This document shows, piece after piece, positions 16,478-24,563 of a DNA stretch of 41,248 nucleotides. This DNA is from Nitrospirota bacterium (GTDB lineage Bacteria; Nitrospirota; Nitrospiria; Nitrospirales; Nitrospiraceae): the NCBI GenBank assembly GCA_016200355.1, contig JACQEY010000068.1, positions 1-41,248 of the forward strand. Reading direction: 5' to 3'. Position numbers and translations under genes: made by a program. The first letter of the stretch is position 1. Each line of letters begins with the position of its first letter. Below the pieces are notes generated by a model. That model did not search any database, had not been told where the DNA came from, and worked only from the letters and a program-made list of their open reading frames with translations.

Positions 16478-16954
16478 ATGGATGCTGCCGAGATGATTAC
16501 GAAGGCCGAGATGAAGGAACCGGTGCTCTGGCAGACGTATGTTTCCTGGAATCAGTTTGCTTGGCTTTATCTGGTGAGTCTTCTTGCGGCTTTGCGTGGG
16601 GCATTGCTCTGGCAGGCGGCAATCCCTGGCTCGGAACTGTGGTGGATCGGGGCTGTTGCGATTGTGGTCGTGGTGCTGGCGTTGCGCTACTGGGTGCGGT
16701 ACGAGGCAACGTCTCAGCGGGTGCTGATCAAGAATGCATTCACCGGGCGAGAGATTCAGGCGATGGCGATTAAAAACATTAGCGCGACAACCATTAAGCA
16801 AGGACCGATCGCGTGGCTATTGGGGATCGGGACGATTGTTTTCACATCCGCTCAGGGAGATGAGGTGATGCAGTTTCGTGGTGTGAGAGATCCTGAATCG
16901 ACCCTCCAGCATATCCAAACGGTCAGGCGGAAGCGGATCTTCCCGGCTTCTTAA
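16478..16954 (+). CDS. PH-like (bPH2/DUF304) membrane protein
   Basis: A 158-residue protein with two hydrophobic helices forming a hairpin near the N-terminus (FAWLYLVSLLAALRGALLW and LWWIGAVAIVVVVLAL), followed by a soluble beta-rich domain: YEATSQRVLIKNAFTGRE, IKNISATTIKQGP, LGIGTIVFTSA. This is the usual arrangement of bacterial PH-like (YdbT/DUF304) proteins, in which the domain sits on the cytoplasmic face. The final segment (GVRDPESTLQHIQTVR) fits the closing helix. The start among ATG 16478, 16493 and 16511 is uncertain. Function is unknown. Confidence 0.75.
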   Translation: MDAAEMITKAEMKEPVLWQTYVSWNQFAWLYLVSLLAALRGALLWQAAIPGSELWWIGAVAIVVVVLALRYWVRYEATSQRVLIKNAFTGREIQAMAIKNISATTIKQGPIAWLLGIGTIVFTSAQGDEVMQFRGVRDPESTLQHIQTVRRKRIFPAS

Positions 16955-16976
16955 CCGGCAACACTCACCTCCCTCG

Positions 16977-17106
16977 TTATCGCAGAATCCCGCTCACGAT
17001 CATCTCGACCGCCTGCTCAGGCTGAGACCCCGCGCCATCAAGGTTTCGAGTTCTTTCTTATCCCCGCTGCCGATAGCCGCTTCGTACGTGACCTTCGCCT
17101 TCGGAT
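16977..17106 (-). pseudogene. Frameshifted C-terminal gene fragment
   Basis: On the - strand one frame reads FHPKAKVTYEAAIGSGDKKE then LETLMARGLS. Shifting by one base at about 17025-17030 continues it as QPEQAVEMIVSGILR before a TAA at 16977-16979. The joined peptide is protein-like (an amphipathic helical C-terminus), while the single frame is broken. The family is not recognised. It lies between the PH-like gene and the SnoaL-like gene, so it is probably the end of a lost gene. Confidence 0.4.
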
Positions 17107-17162
17107 GAAAGACCCTCTCGATGGGAATCGCGCTGGCATCAGCATTGCGTTACGCGACATCC

Positions 17163-17714
17163 ATGACGCGAAGAGGGGCGCCCAAGATCATCCTGATTCT
17201 GGCAGGAAGCCTGATCCTGACCCAAGGCCGACCGCTGGCTCCCGTCCATGCAGCCGTGGAGTTTGCACCGGGCGTGGGAGCAGATGCCGATCAGCCGGTC
17301 ATGAGGGAACTGATGGCAGCGTTCAATGAGGCCGAAACGGCGGTCAAGAAGGTCGACCTCGATGCGCTCATGAATTTCTACGCCCGGGCCTATAACTACC
17401 ACGGCTTAAAAATGTCGGATGTGCGTCGAGTATGGGAGGAAGTCTTCGTACATTACCGGGACATCAGTTCGTCCCATGTCTTCACAGAGCTGAAATTGGT
17501 CCAGACCGACGGCGCCAGAAAAGCATATGTAACCTGCACCGGAGGACTTCACGGGACGGAGAAACAGACGGGGAAGCCCATCACCATTGATAGTTGGGCG
17601 CGCGAGGTGCATTACCTCGTTAAGGAGGAAGGGGCCTGGCGATTTCTCGGAAATGCAGGAGGGACATCCCCTTCAAGGGCACCAGCAAGCGCTCCCCATC
17701 ATCCTCTTTTCTAG
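17163..17714 (+). CDS. Exported SnoaL/DUF4440-like protein
   Basis: From ATG 17163 a 183-residue protein with a signal peptide (basic MTRRGAPK, hydrophobic IILILAGSLILT, cleavage near VHAA) and an NTF2/SnoaL-like fold: MRELMAAFNEAETAVKKVDLDALMNFYA, then FTELKLVQTD, AYVTCTGGLHGTEK, WAREVHYLVKEEGAWRFLGNAG. Such domains often bind small hydrophobic ligands or serve as adaptors, and the function cannot be predicted. The last ~15 residues (SPSRAPASAPHHPLF) are low-complexity, and the stop coincides with the border of the repeat at 17711, so the C-terminus may have been altered by the element. Confidence 0.75.
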   Translation: MTRRGAPKIILILAGSLILTQGRPLAPVHAAVEFAPGVGADADQPVMRELMAAFNEAETAVKKVDLDALMNFYARAYNYHGLKMSDVRRVWEEVFVHYRDISSSHVFTELKLVQTDGARKAYVTCTGGLHGTEKQTGKPITIDSWAREVHYLVKEEGAWRFLGNAGGTSPSRAPASAPHHPLF

Positions 17715-17899
17715 CTCGCATGATTCATGAGCGCTTCTGCTACAATCCCCGACCCCTGACTCAAGCGAGACAGGCGAGACTGGCGAGAAAAGCGCGATTA
17801 CAGGGACAGGGGTCACACGTCACGCGAGTCTCGCTCCTCGCGCTTGTCGCGCCCGACGCCACCAGTTTGCGACGAATCGTTATGGATAATGTGGGCTTG
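17711..17899. repeat. MITE-like dispersed element, copy 3
   Basis: Left terminus CTAGCTCGCATGATTCATGA at 17711-17730 and right terminus at 17880-17899 (complement CAAGCCCACATTATCCATAA), both variants of the copy-2 ends. The interior is different and rich in GCGAGAC-type units (for example AGACAGGCGAGACTGGCGAG near 17770 and its partial complement near 17820). It overlaps the stop codon of the SnoaL-like gene. Sequence similarity with copy 4 continues past its right end (see 17900-17968). The remainder up to 18348 has only weak open frames. Confidence 0.75.
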
Positions 17900-17968
17900 G
17901 TTGGAAAATTGCAGCGTCAGGAGGGAGGATATTCCTGCATGAGGGTTATCCGATCGGAGAGAGACGGG
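17900..17968. repeat. Flank shared with 20410-20475
   Basis: Immediately after the right terminus of copy 3, about 70 bases beginning TTGGAAAATTGCAGCGTCAG and containing GGAGGGAGGATATTCCTGC and TATCCGAT are closely similar to the bases after copy 4. This means the two loci share more than the element itself. Confidence 0.65.
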
Positions 17969-18142
17969 ACATGGGAAGACATATTGCGATTATCCAACAA
18001 CGTGGGAGCAGGAGGTACGACGATGATCACGGCATCACCAGAGGCCCACAAACCGAAATCACGTTCTGGTCGTGGGAAAACGCAGGCTCTGTCTCCGGTG
18101 GCACCGGAGGTTGCACAGGAATGTGGAGCGAGGCTTCCGTGA
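17939..18142 (+). CDS. Doubtful small ORF downstream of repeat
   Basis: A 67-codon frame starting at an ATG 10 bases after GGAGG, inside the shared repeat flank. A later ATG at 18023 (39 codons) also has GGAGG 8 bases upstream. The product is basic and low in hydrophobic residues (ASPEAHKPKSRSGRGKTQAL), with no recognised domain. In the related locus at 20443 the equivalent frame stops after a few codons, which argues against a conserved gene. Confidence 0.2.
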   Translation: MRVIRSERDGTWEDILRLSNNVGAGGTTMITASPEAHKPKSRSGRGKTQALSPVAPEVAQECGARLP

Positions 18143-18348
18143 TGGCTGTGCCCTTCAAGACTGGCTCGATGCGGAGCGGGAAATTCTTAGCCGTGAACAG
18201 CCTATGTGAGGGTCTACGGTTCCCCCGCTCACCTCATTCGTCGGATCTCCTCGTATTGTGCGACACGACGTGACTGAGCAGGACGGGTTCATGGTGGCCG
18301 AGTAGGACCATCAACGTTAGCGTAGAGTTATGGTACAGTCTCGACTCC

Positions 18349-19497
18349 ATGAGGATCTTTATTCTTGGCGTTGGGGCAACGGGGTCGTTGCTGGCTAAAC
18401 TCCTGATTCGCCAGGGTCATCAAGTATTGTGCGGCGACCGTGATCTTGTCCGTGCTCGGGCCTTTCTTGGTGAGCACTCGACCCTGGTGATTCAACGGGT
18501 CAATGCTCGGAACCCGCGCAGTATTGTGAAGGCAGCGAAGGGTTGTCATCTCCTGGTGAACGCCTGCCCAGCGGTTTTCAACAAGACGATTCTGCATGCC
18601 GCCCTCCAGTTACGCTCCCACTACATTGATACGGCATCCCACCTCACTCAGAGCCCCTTTCGGCCTGAGCAACATCGGTTTGACCGTCTGTTCCGGGAGA
18701 AAAATCGGCTCGCGTTGATTCATGCCGGCGCTGCGCCAGGATTCACGAACCTCTTAGCGATGCAGGCGGCGGCCGGGCTCGACACCATTGAGAGGGTTCA
18801 GGTGCGGCTCTTTGAAGAGACGGCGAGCGACAACCCGGTTTCACAATGGTCTGCCGACGATTCGTTCGACGAGGCGGTCTCGCGGCCGCGAATCTACCGA
18901 AACGGGCGATTCGAACTTGGAGAGCGCTTCGGCGAGCGGGAACTGTTCCGTTTTCCCGCGCCGATCGGGCAAGTCGGCGTGTTGTTGGCCGCCCAGGACG
19001 AGGTTGTCACGATTCCGCATGTGCTTCGGGTGCGCGAGATGGATGCCAAGATCGGCGGGATCGATATTGAGCGACTGCGCCGCTGGTATCGGCAAGGGAA
19101 GCTGAATCGATCCCGCGGGTTGGTCGCGTCCCGATTTCCCGCCACACCGCCGCCGCGCGTCATGTCGAAATTGGTCCGGCGGGGCATCTTAAGAAACGAA
19201 CGTTTCGCAGCGGCGGTATTGGTCTACGGGCACAAGCGGACAGGCCATTTTATGATCCGGTGGGACGCGCTATTCCCCTCCCTCTTCGAACTGCGCCAAC
19301 GAGGCCTCGCCTGTTCGCCGGTTGCCTGGAGCGCCGCGCACCTCACTGCCCTGTTTGTGAAGCACATGCCGAGAGAACTCGCCGGCGTCTATGTTCCGGA
19401 AGCCTTGCCGATTGCGACACGCCGAAACATTCTGCGCGCGGCTCGTTCGAGCGGTATCCGCCTCACGAGAAAAGTGACGCGCCTCAAGCCATCCTGA
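18349..19497 (+). CDS. Saccharopine dehydrogenase-like NAD(P)-binding protein
   Basis: A 382-residue protein with an N-terminal Rossmann fold (IFILGVGATGSLLAKLL, about residues 3-19, GxGxxG) and the second-strand Asp in CGDRD, as in the saccharopine dehydrogenase/homospermidine synthase family (COG1748). Other family marks are LLVNACPAVFNKTILHAAL, HYIDTAS and GAAPGFTNLLAMQAA (about 126-140). The C-terminal part is less conserved. Substrate is unknown: members include saccharopine reductases, carboxynorspermidine synthase and lipid-modifying enzymes. It stands alone between a repeat-rich region and the convergent YbaK gene. Confidence 0.82.
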   Translation: MRIFILGVGATGSLLAKLLIRQGHQVLCGDRDLVRARAFLGEHSTLVIQRVNARNPRSIVKAAKGCHLLVNACPAVFNKTILHAALQLRSHYIDTASHLTQSPFRPEQHRFDRLFREKNRLALIHAGAAPGFTNLLAMQAAAGLDTIERVQVRLFEETASDNPVSQWSADDSFDEAVSRPRIYRNGRFELGERFGERELFRFPAPIGQVGVLLAAQDEVVTIPHVLRVREMDAKIGGIDIERLRRWYRQGKLNRSRGLVASRFPATPPPRVMSKLVRRGILRNERFAAAVLVYGHKRTGHFMIRWDALFPSLFELRQRGLACSPVAWSAAHLTALFVKHMPRELAGVYVPEALPIATRRNILRAARSSGIRLTRKVTRLKPS

Positions 19498-19512
19498 TGA
19501 GACCCACGGCAG

Positions 19513-19998
19513 CTAACTCTCGATCTTCGACGGCTCGTGATGAAACGCGGCGACTTTCGGGCGAACGAGATCGGCAAAGTCCTTGTACAGTAACTTGATC
19601 GCGCCGACATAGGTTCCTGCTTCAAACACGATGGACTCGTCTTCTGTCAGCAGTTGATCGACGTACACCTCCACGCCGTAGAGATTTCCGAACGGTGGCA
19701 TCGTTCCCACTTGGCAATCGGGGAACAGATTCGCGCACTCGGCTTCTGTCGCTAATCGGAGGTCACGGGCTTCCAGTACATCTCGCAGTCGTTTCAAATC
19801 TACGCGCCAGGTTGAGGGGAGCACCGTCATCACGAAGTACTGATCGGCCTTCACCACGACGACTTTGGCGACAAGTTTTCCCGGCACATCAAGCGTATGC
19901 GCCACGTCGTGGGCTGTATAGGCCTTTGGGTGGTTTACCACTTCATAGGGAATTTTGTTGGCATCGAGATAACTCTGGAGTCGTTTCAGTACCGGCAT
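19513..19998 (-). CDS. YbaK/ProX-type aminoacyl-tRNA deacylase-like protein
   Basis: A 161-residue protein of the YbaK/EbsC family, which hydrolyses misacylated tRNAs in trans. Recognised segments: IPYEVVNHPKAYTAHDVAHTL, GKLVAKVVVVKAD (with the family's conserved Lys), YFVMTVLPSTWRVDLKRL, and the GTMPPFGNLYGVEVYVD loop near the active site. From the ATG at 19998 it has GGAGG 6 bases upstream; the open frame reaches 20028 but without such a site. It probably clears mischarged tRNAs (family knowledge), with unknown amino-acid specificity. Confidence 0.85.
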   Translation of the reverse strand: MPVLKRLQSYLDANKIPYEVVNHPKAYTAHDVAHTLDVPGKLVAKVVVVKADQYFVMTVLPSTWRVDLKRLRDVLEARDLRLATEAECANLFPDCQVGTMPPFGNLYGVEVYVDQLLTEDESIVFEAGTYVGAIKLLYKDFADLVRPKVAAFHHEPSKIES

Positions 19999-20249
19999 GG
20001 CAACCTCCATCGCTGCTAGATAGAGCACATAATAATAAACGCGTGGTTAGTTTAACCGTTCAAATGAGCAAAGGAAATGCCATAAATGTTTCACGAGGAC
20101 GATCACGCAAACTGGCGAAGAACAGAGGAGTTAGCCTGAAGTGCGGTAGCGGATCGAGAAAATCCGGATCCGTGCTCGTGGCATTATGGGACAATGTCTC
20201 CGAACTCGCTGCCCCGATATGCCACGAGACAGGTGTGGTGCAAAGGCTG

Positions 20250-20409
20250 AAGTCCGAAGGCTGAAGGTCGGAGTTTCGAACATTTCAGCCTTCAGACCAC
20301 CTCCCCCGTCGCGCTTTTCGCGCAAGTCTCGCGAGTCTCGCGCGAATAATAATGAGGAACGCGCTATCAGTCGCCTTCGCCAGGAACCGTCATGAACAAT
20401 GCGGGTTTG
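20250..20409. repeat. MITE-like dispersed element, copy 4 (left end unclear)
   Basis: The right terminus at 20390-20409 (TCATGAACAATGCGGGTTTG) matches the family. The interior holds a 10-bp perfect inverted repeat GAAGGCTGAA (20256-20265) / TTCAGCCTTC (20284-20293) and GCGC-type hairpins near 20310-20345. A left terminus is not evident, so this copy may be degraded or chimeric. Confidence 0.55.
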
Positions 20410-20992
20410 GTTGGGAGCTTGCTGCGTCAGGAGGGAGGATATTTCTGCGTGGGGGCTGTCCGATAAGAGAGAGTCATGATAGGCGTTGTGTATGATCGCA
20501 AGGCTCTCACACTGTAGGCATGCGGAGAGAGATAACGATAAATAAGCATTAGGGAAATCGACAAGCAGGCGTACCTGCTCAGGTATTCAGCTGAAGTCTA
20601 TACATAATCTCACAAGGCAGCGAACCAAGCCATTCAAAACCTTTTCGGTTTCTACGACCTTTGGTTCAAGCAGAGATGAATCCTCGTTGGGCAAGAAGCC
20701 CGACCCCTAAAAGCCTTCAGCCTAATCTACCTGAGTAGTTCAGAATATAGCTGTCGCTTTTTGGGAAAGATGGAAATTGCATTTGTAGCAAAAAGCTCCA
20801 TTTCTGGAGGATTACCGAATGCGAAATTTCCTCTCCTATCGAAGAATCACTCGATTTTCCTGAGAATTGATTTGCCATGAGACCTGTCAGTTATCAGGAA
20901 TGTGATTTGCGTATTCCGTATTAGGAGTTTCTTTATGGGGAAGTGTTTCCAATGCAACGTGGCAAGGCTCATGCGAAGAAGGAGGTGTTTCG
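20410..20992. other. AT-richer gene-free stretch
   Basis: After the repeat flank (20410-20475) about 500 bases show lower GC than the rest of the window and no open frame of any quality. A small perfect inverted repeat (AGCAGG/CCTGCT, 20564-20579) is visible. I see no RNA gene. The sequence may be regulatory or foreign. Confidence 0.4.
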
Positions 20993-21070
20993 GTGCACTA
21001 CCGAAACCTTTTAGGCTACTTCATGCTCCCGGCCATGATGGCCATGGTTACTATAGCGGCTTGTGCCTAG
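20993..21070 (+). pseudogene. Lipoprotein leader cut by a stop codon
   Basis: GAAGGAGGTG precedes a GTG start by a good spacing, and the frame encodes a convincing lipoprotein signal (N-terminal YRNLLGYF, hydrophobic MLPAMMAMVTIAAC, lipobox IAAC). It ends at TAG two codons after the Cys. The same frame reads on after TAG for about 40 codons (SRQATEDRVPPPQWW...). This may be a nonsense-mutated small lipoprotein. Confidence 0.4.
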
Positions 21071-21254
21071 TCGCGCCAGGCCACCGAAGACCGAGTCCCC
21101 CCTCCGCAATGGTGGAGTCACGGCCGATGGAATTGTGTTAAGGGGACTGGGCAAGTTAAGGAATTCCTATTTTCACGATTGATTTTTTTATAACGTTTAG
21201 ATGTTTATCGCTTGTGTGCATTGTCCACAGGTTCAAAATGTACAGGAGGTGACT

Positions 21255-22100
21255 ATGATCGCTGAACCCCAGCTTGGTTCCAGCAAGCAGGAGAGTAGCT
21301 GGTACCTCGCGATTGCTAGCGGCTTTCTTTGCCTGCTCGGACTCGTGAGTTCCGCTCTAGGAGAAGGATATCAGGTCATCGACGTTTCGAACGGTGGGAC
21401 GATCAAGGGTGTGGCGATCTGGAAAGGCAAGATTCCGACGATTCCTCCGCTTGCGGTGAAGGCGGATCTGGACACGTGCGGTGAGACGTCGCCGTCTCCG
21501 GTGCTAAAGGTAGATCCGAAGACCAAGGGGCTACAGAATGTCCTGGTATATCTGGAGCAGGTTGAGAGTGGCAAAGCGCCTGCGGAAAAGTATTGGCTCC
21601 ATATGGGAAAGGATGAGAGTGACAAAGAAGCCGACACGCAGGTCTGCCAATTCAAAGAACATATCCTCCCGTTTGTCCGGACCCAGCAGGTCGCAATCAT
21701 CAATTTCGACCCGATCCTCCACAATCCGCACTTCTTCACTGACAAGCACGGCAGTGTCTTTAATGTGGCGATGCCCACTCCGAACAAGGAGGTCGATAAA
21801 ACCCTCCTGCGGGCTCAAGGGGTCGGGTTAGCGTATCAGTGCGACGTCCATGTCCACATGTCCGGCTATGCCGCCGGACTCGATCATCCGTACTTTGCGC
21901 TTACCGATGCCGAGGGCAAGTTTGAGATTTCCGGCGTGCCGCCTGGCACCTATACCCTCGTGGCCTGGCATGAGGGGTACAAGATCGAGAAAATGGCCTC
22001 TTCCAGACCGGTCTACGACGAGCCGCATATTATTCAAATGACAGTGGACGTCAAATCGAAAGGCACGCTGGAGGAACATTTTGAATTTCCCGTCCGCTAG
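21255..22100 (+). CDS. Exported cupredoxin-like / carboxypeptidase-regulatory-like protein
   Basis: A 281-residue protein with a very strong ribosome-binding site (AGGAGGTGA, 4 bases before ATG) and an N-terminal hydrophobic signal (WYLAIASGFLCLLGLVSSAL). It consists of a beta-rich domain starting GGTIKGVAIWKGKIP, in which His156 (DPILHNPH), Cys196, His199 and Met202 (CDVHVHM) occur in the order expected for a type-1-like copper site. It ends with a carboxypeptidase-regulatory-like segment (TDAEGKFEISGVPPGTYTLVAWHEGY). Such proteins are thought to be periplasmic or surface copper proteins; electron carriage is an inference. It is followed by a strong hairpin (22149-22181) and then the Cyc2-like gene. 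Confidence 0.8.
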   Translation: MIAEPQLGSSKQESSWYLAIASGFLCLLGLVSSALGEGYQVIDVSNGGTIKGVAIWKGKIPTIPPLAVKADLDTCGETSPSPVLKVDPKTKGLQNVLVYLEQVESGKAPAEKYWLHMGKDESDKEADTQVCQFKEHILPFVRTQQVAIINFDPILHNPHFFTDKHGSVFNVAMPTPNKEVDKTLLRAQGVGLAYQCDVHVHMSGYAAGLDHPYFALTDAEGKFEISGVPPGTYTLVAWHEGYKIEKMASSRPVYDEPHIIQMTVDVKSKGTLEEHFEFPVR

Positions 22101-22148
22101 ACCATGCTGCATGAGGGCCGGTCCTGCGGGGATTTCATGGATTGGGAA

Positions 22149-22181
22149 GCCCAACCCAACGCGAGCAGGCGTTGGGAGGGC
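22149..22181. terminator. Strong hairpin after cupredoxin-like gene
   Basis: CCCAACGC (22155-22162) and GCGTTGGG (22169-22176) form a perfect 8-bp stem with loop GAGCAG, extended by flanking GCCC/GGGC with a small bulge. There is no T-run after it, so it could be a transcript-stabilising or pausing hairpin rather than a simple terminator. Confidence 0.5.
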
Positions 22182-22341
22182 TGCGTGCGCAACCCGTGAT
22201 AGACAACAGGCATCAATGGCAAACAGGACAAAAAGAAGGGTGAGGTGAGCTGGCTCGTCCGAAGGATGTGGTTCCTTCCCCCTTGTGTGAGTTTACGTTG
22301 CCACCATATCGCACTTTAAATCAGACCGTGGAGGGTTGATC

Positions 22342-23808
22342 ATGCGCTATAGGGAGATACTCGTCGCAGGGATTCCTTTTCTCGTGCTGGTACTTATGGT
22401 TCTCGTATTGCAAGAATTCACGTCTCGTGCGCCAGAGGCGGAAGCCATTCCGGCCTTCGCCAGGAAATATGACTTTAAGTGCAACGTCTGCCACGTCCCC
22501 GGATTTCCGAAGTTGAATGACTTCGGCAACCTCTTCCGGGACCGGGGCTATCAAATGGGGTCCGATGCGGACCTGCCCGTCTACGAAGGCATCACCATGG
22601 GCTTCTGGCCTGTGTCGTTCCGGACCACCGTCGGCTATCAGGCAGCCAGTGTCCGCACTGATGGCAGTGGCGTCAGCACGGGTGGATTCGGCTTCACGGG
22701 CCTCGATATTTTGAGTTTTGGCACATTGCATCGTGACCTGACGTTCGGCGTCGTGTTTACGCCAGCTCTAGGCAGCGCGGGGTTTGGGACCGGTGCCAGC
22801 GACAGTGATCTGGAAAGCGCCTTCGTTCGGCTCATGCGGCTGGAGCAGTATGTGGGCATCAAGAGCAACCCCGGCGACTATCTTGTGAATTTTCGCGTAG
22901 GCAAATTCGAATTGGATGCGCCCTTCAGCGAGAAACGCAGTCCGACCCTCAACTCCAACATCGTGATGTACCACTATATGCCTGGGACTCCCTACACGGC
23001 CACCATCGGCGGCACCTCGACGAGCTCCTATCTGAACCCGAACACCTTCGCGATGGGTGAAAATTCGCCGGGGGCCGAAGTAACCGGACTGAAGAAAACC
23101 TCGTTCACGAAAGGATTTTTCCGCTACAGCCTCGCGGCGCTATCGACCAATGCGTTTTCTGGTCCGTTGAGCGGCTGTCCGTCCGGCAGCACGTGCGGGA
23201 CTGGTGGCCGCGGCGTCAATTTCTTCGGACATGTCACGCAGTCATTTGGGGGGTATGGGATTGTGACCGGCCATCGGATCGGTGTTTTCGGCGCCTATGG
23301 AGACGCCCCAACCATGGTGAACGCGACCTGCCCCACGTGCCAAGCCGTTGCTGGAAGTGGCCAACCCTTCAGCCGTATCGGCGTGGATGTGAGTACCACA
23401 TTTAATGGAGAATGGAACTTGTTCGGCGCCTTCGTGCACGGCAATGATAGTAAAAACCTTTTCGCCTCCCAAAGCATTGCCAGTCCCCAAAACGCGTCGT
23501 GGAACGGGGCCTTTGTCGAGCTGGATTACTATCCAACGCTCCTCCCGTTCCTGAACGTGCCCGATTGGTTCTTCGCCTATCGGTACGACATCGTCCGCAA
23601 CAATCGGCAAGGGGACGCCACCGTTGCCCATAACTTTAACAATGTCGACTCCCATACCTTCCTGGTTCGGTACTTCATTCACCAGTCCACGCGGACCGAT
23701 CTGGCTTGGCATGCCGAGTACAACAACTACAGGACTAAAGGGGTGGGCATCGGAGGAGGCGATCTGCTCGGCCAGACCATGTTGGTCGGCTTGGACTTCG
23801 CGTACTAG
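22342..23808 (+). CDS. Cyc2-like monoheme cytochrome–porin fusion
   Basis: A 488-residue outer-membrane protein. After an N-terminal membrane/signal segment (ILVAGIPFLVLVLMVLVL) comes a heme-binding plug: AIPAFARKYDFKCNVCHVPGFP with CxxCH at Cys47-Cys50-His51, then KLNDFGNLFRDRGYQ. The rest (~400 residues) is a series of amphipathic strands ending in LVGLDFAY, as in a 16-strand-type porin. This layout and the FARKY...CxxCH...FPKLNxFGxxFRxxGY pattern are those of Cyc2, the outer-membrane iron oxidase of Fe(II) oxidisers and Leptospirillum. I infer electron transfer across the outer membrane. The start at ATG 22342 has GGAGGG 6 bases before it; an in-frame TTG lies at 22336. Extra cysteines in GCPSGSTCG and CPTCQ could form loop disulfides. 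Confidence 0.8.
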   Translation: MRYREILVAGIPFLVLVLMVLVLQEFTSRAPEAEAIPAFARKYDFKCNVCHVPGFPKLNDFGNLFRDRGYQMGSDADLPVYEGITMGFWPVSFRTTVGYQAASVRTDGSGVSTGGFGFTGLDILSFGTLHRDLTFGVVFTPALGSAGFGTGASDSDLESAFVRLMRLEQYVGIKSNPGDYLVNFRVGKFELDAPFSEKRSPTLNSNIVMYHYMPGTPYTATIGGTSTSSYLNPNTFAMGENSPGAEVTGLKKTSFTKGFFRYSLAALSTNAFSGPLSGCPSGSTCGTGGRGVNFFGHVTQSFGGYGIVTGHRIGVFGAYGDAPTMVNATCPTCQAVAGSGQPFSRIGVDVSTTFNGEWNLFGAFVHGNDSKNLFASQSIASPQNASWNGAFVELDYYPTLLPFLNVPDWFFAYRYDIVRNNRQGDATVAHNFNNVDSHTFLVRYFIHQSTRTDLAWHAEYNNYRTKGVGIGGGDLLGQTMLVGLDFAY

Positions 23809-23923
23809 ACTCAAGAGACAAGGGCTTCCCTCCTGTGTTCGTGTGGTTCGAGGACAGAGCCCGCGAGGTCACTCGCCGGGCTCTGCCCAGTTCGCGCGCT
23901 CACCTGTGCCAGGAAAGGGTCCC

Positions 23924-24439
23924 ATGCTATCCACACCAGAGCAGTCCGTTCCTTCTCACCGCCTGTCCGGTCGACAGGTACTGCTCGGAGGCGTCGTCGT
24001 CCTGCTTGTCGTCGTCATGATTCGAGTCTTCATGGATTGGGGAAGGCCTGAGCCTGCTCCTCAACCCTTGTTCGGCACGGCGACGCATGCCCCCATGCCA
24101 ATGATCGACGTGATGGTCATCGGAGACTCCTCGGTTGCGGTGACCAATCTGGGAGGATGGACTCCCGAGCAGGTGCGCATATACCTGTCTACATTGAAGA
24201 AGGCCCGGGCAAACCATGCGCTGGCCACTGTCGGCATTCCAGCCCCGTCAACGACCACGGGTTATGAAAAAGGAGTGGTCTATCTCATCGATGGACAACC
24301 GACGCTGGACCTCCTCGGTCAGTTTGTCAGAAAAGAACCCCCTGGCTACAGAAAGATTGCGTCTGCCGTACGGGGTGCCTATCGATGGCCTCCAGATCGT
24401 CTGACGGTTGGAGATCTCGATGAGCCGCTTCGTGACTAG
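23924..24439 (+). CDS. Hypothetical membrane-anchored protein
   Basis: From ATG 23924 (AGGAAAGGG just upstream) a 171-residue protein with one N-terminal transmembrane helix (LLGGVVVLLVVVMIRVF) and a periplasmic part beginning at a proline-rich linker (RPEPAPQP). The soluble domain contains IDVMVIGDSSVAVTNLGGW, YLSTLKKARANHALATVGIP, KGVVYLIDGQPTLDLLGQF. There is no recognised family and no heme or metal motif. It lies 115 bp after the Cyc2-like gene and 124 bp before the SHOCT lipoprotein, all on the same strand, so it may belong to the same module. Confidence 0.65.
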   Translation: MLSTPEQSVPSHRLSGRQVLLGGVVVLLVVVMIRVFMDWGRPEPAPQPLFGTATHAPMPMIDVMVIGDSSVAVTNLGGWTPEQVRIYLSTLKKARANHALATVGIPAPSTTTGYEKGVVYLIDGQPTLDLLGQFVRKEPPGYRKIASAVRGAYRWPPDRLTVGDLDEPLRD

Positions 24440-24563
24440 ACGGCTTAGCCCGATTCACGGCATGGGTGGTAATTCTCTCACCAGTGTCCCCCTATCCACT
24501 TACCGGTTGACAGAGCAAGAGCAGCAAGGCATCCTCGCAGAATCCGGAGTCTGAAAGAATCAC

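Noticed and set aside
16378-16773. 131-codon + strand frame overlapping the PH-like gene
   Set aside because: Out of frame with the membrane protein; Gly/Cys-rich translation typical of a shadow.
17760-17850. Possible CRISPR-like series of GCGAGAC units
   Set aside because: Units are short, irregular and without spacers of constant length; they belong to the interior of the MITE-like copy.
18141-18273. Small ORF starting in the stop of the 17939 frame
   Set aside because: No motif and no ribosome-binding site of its own; the upstream frame is itself doubtful.
20065-20264. 66-codon basic frame (MSKGNAINVSRGRSRK)
   Set aside because: No ribosome-binding site, no recognised domain, and it runs into repeat sequence; too weak to list.
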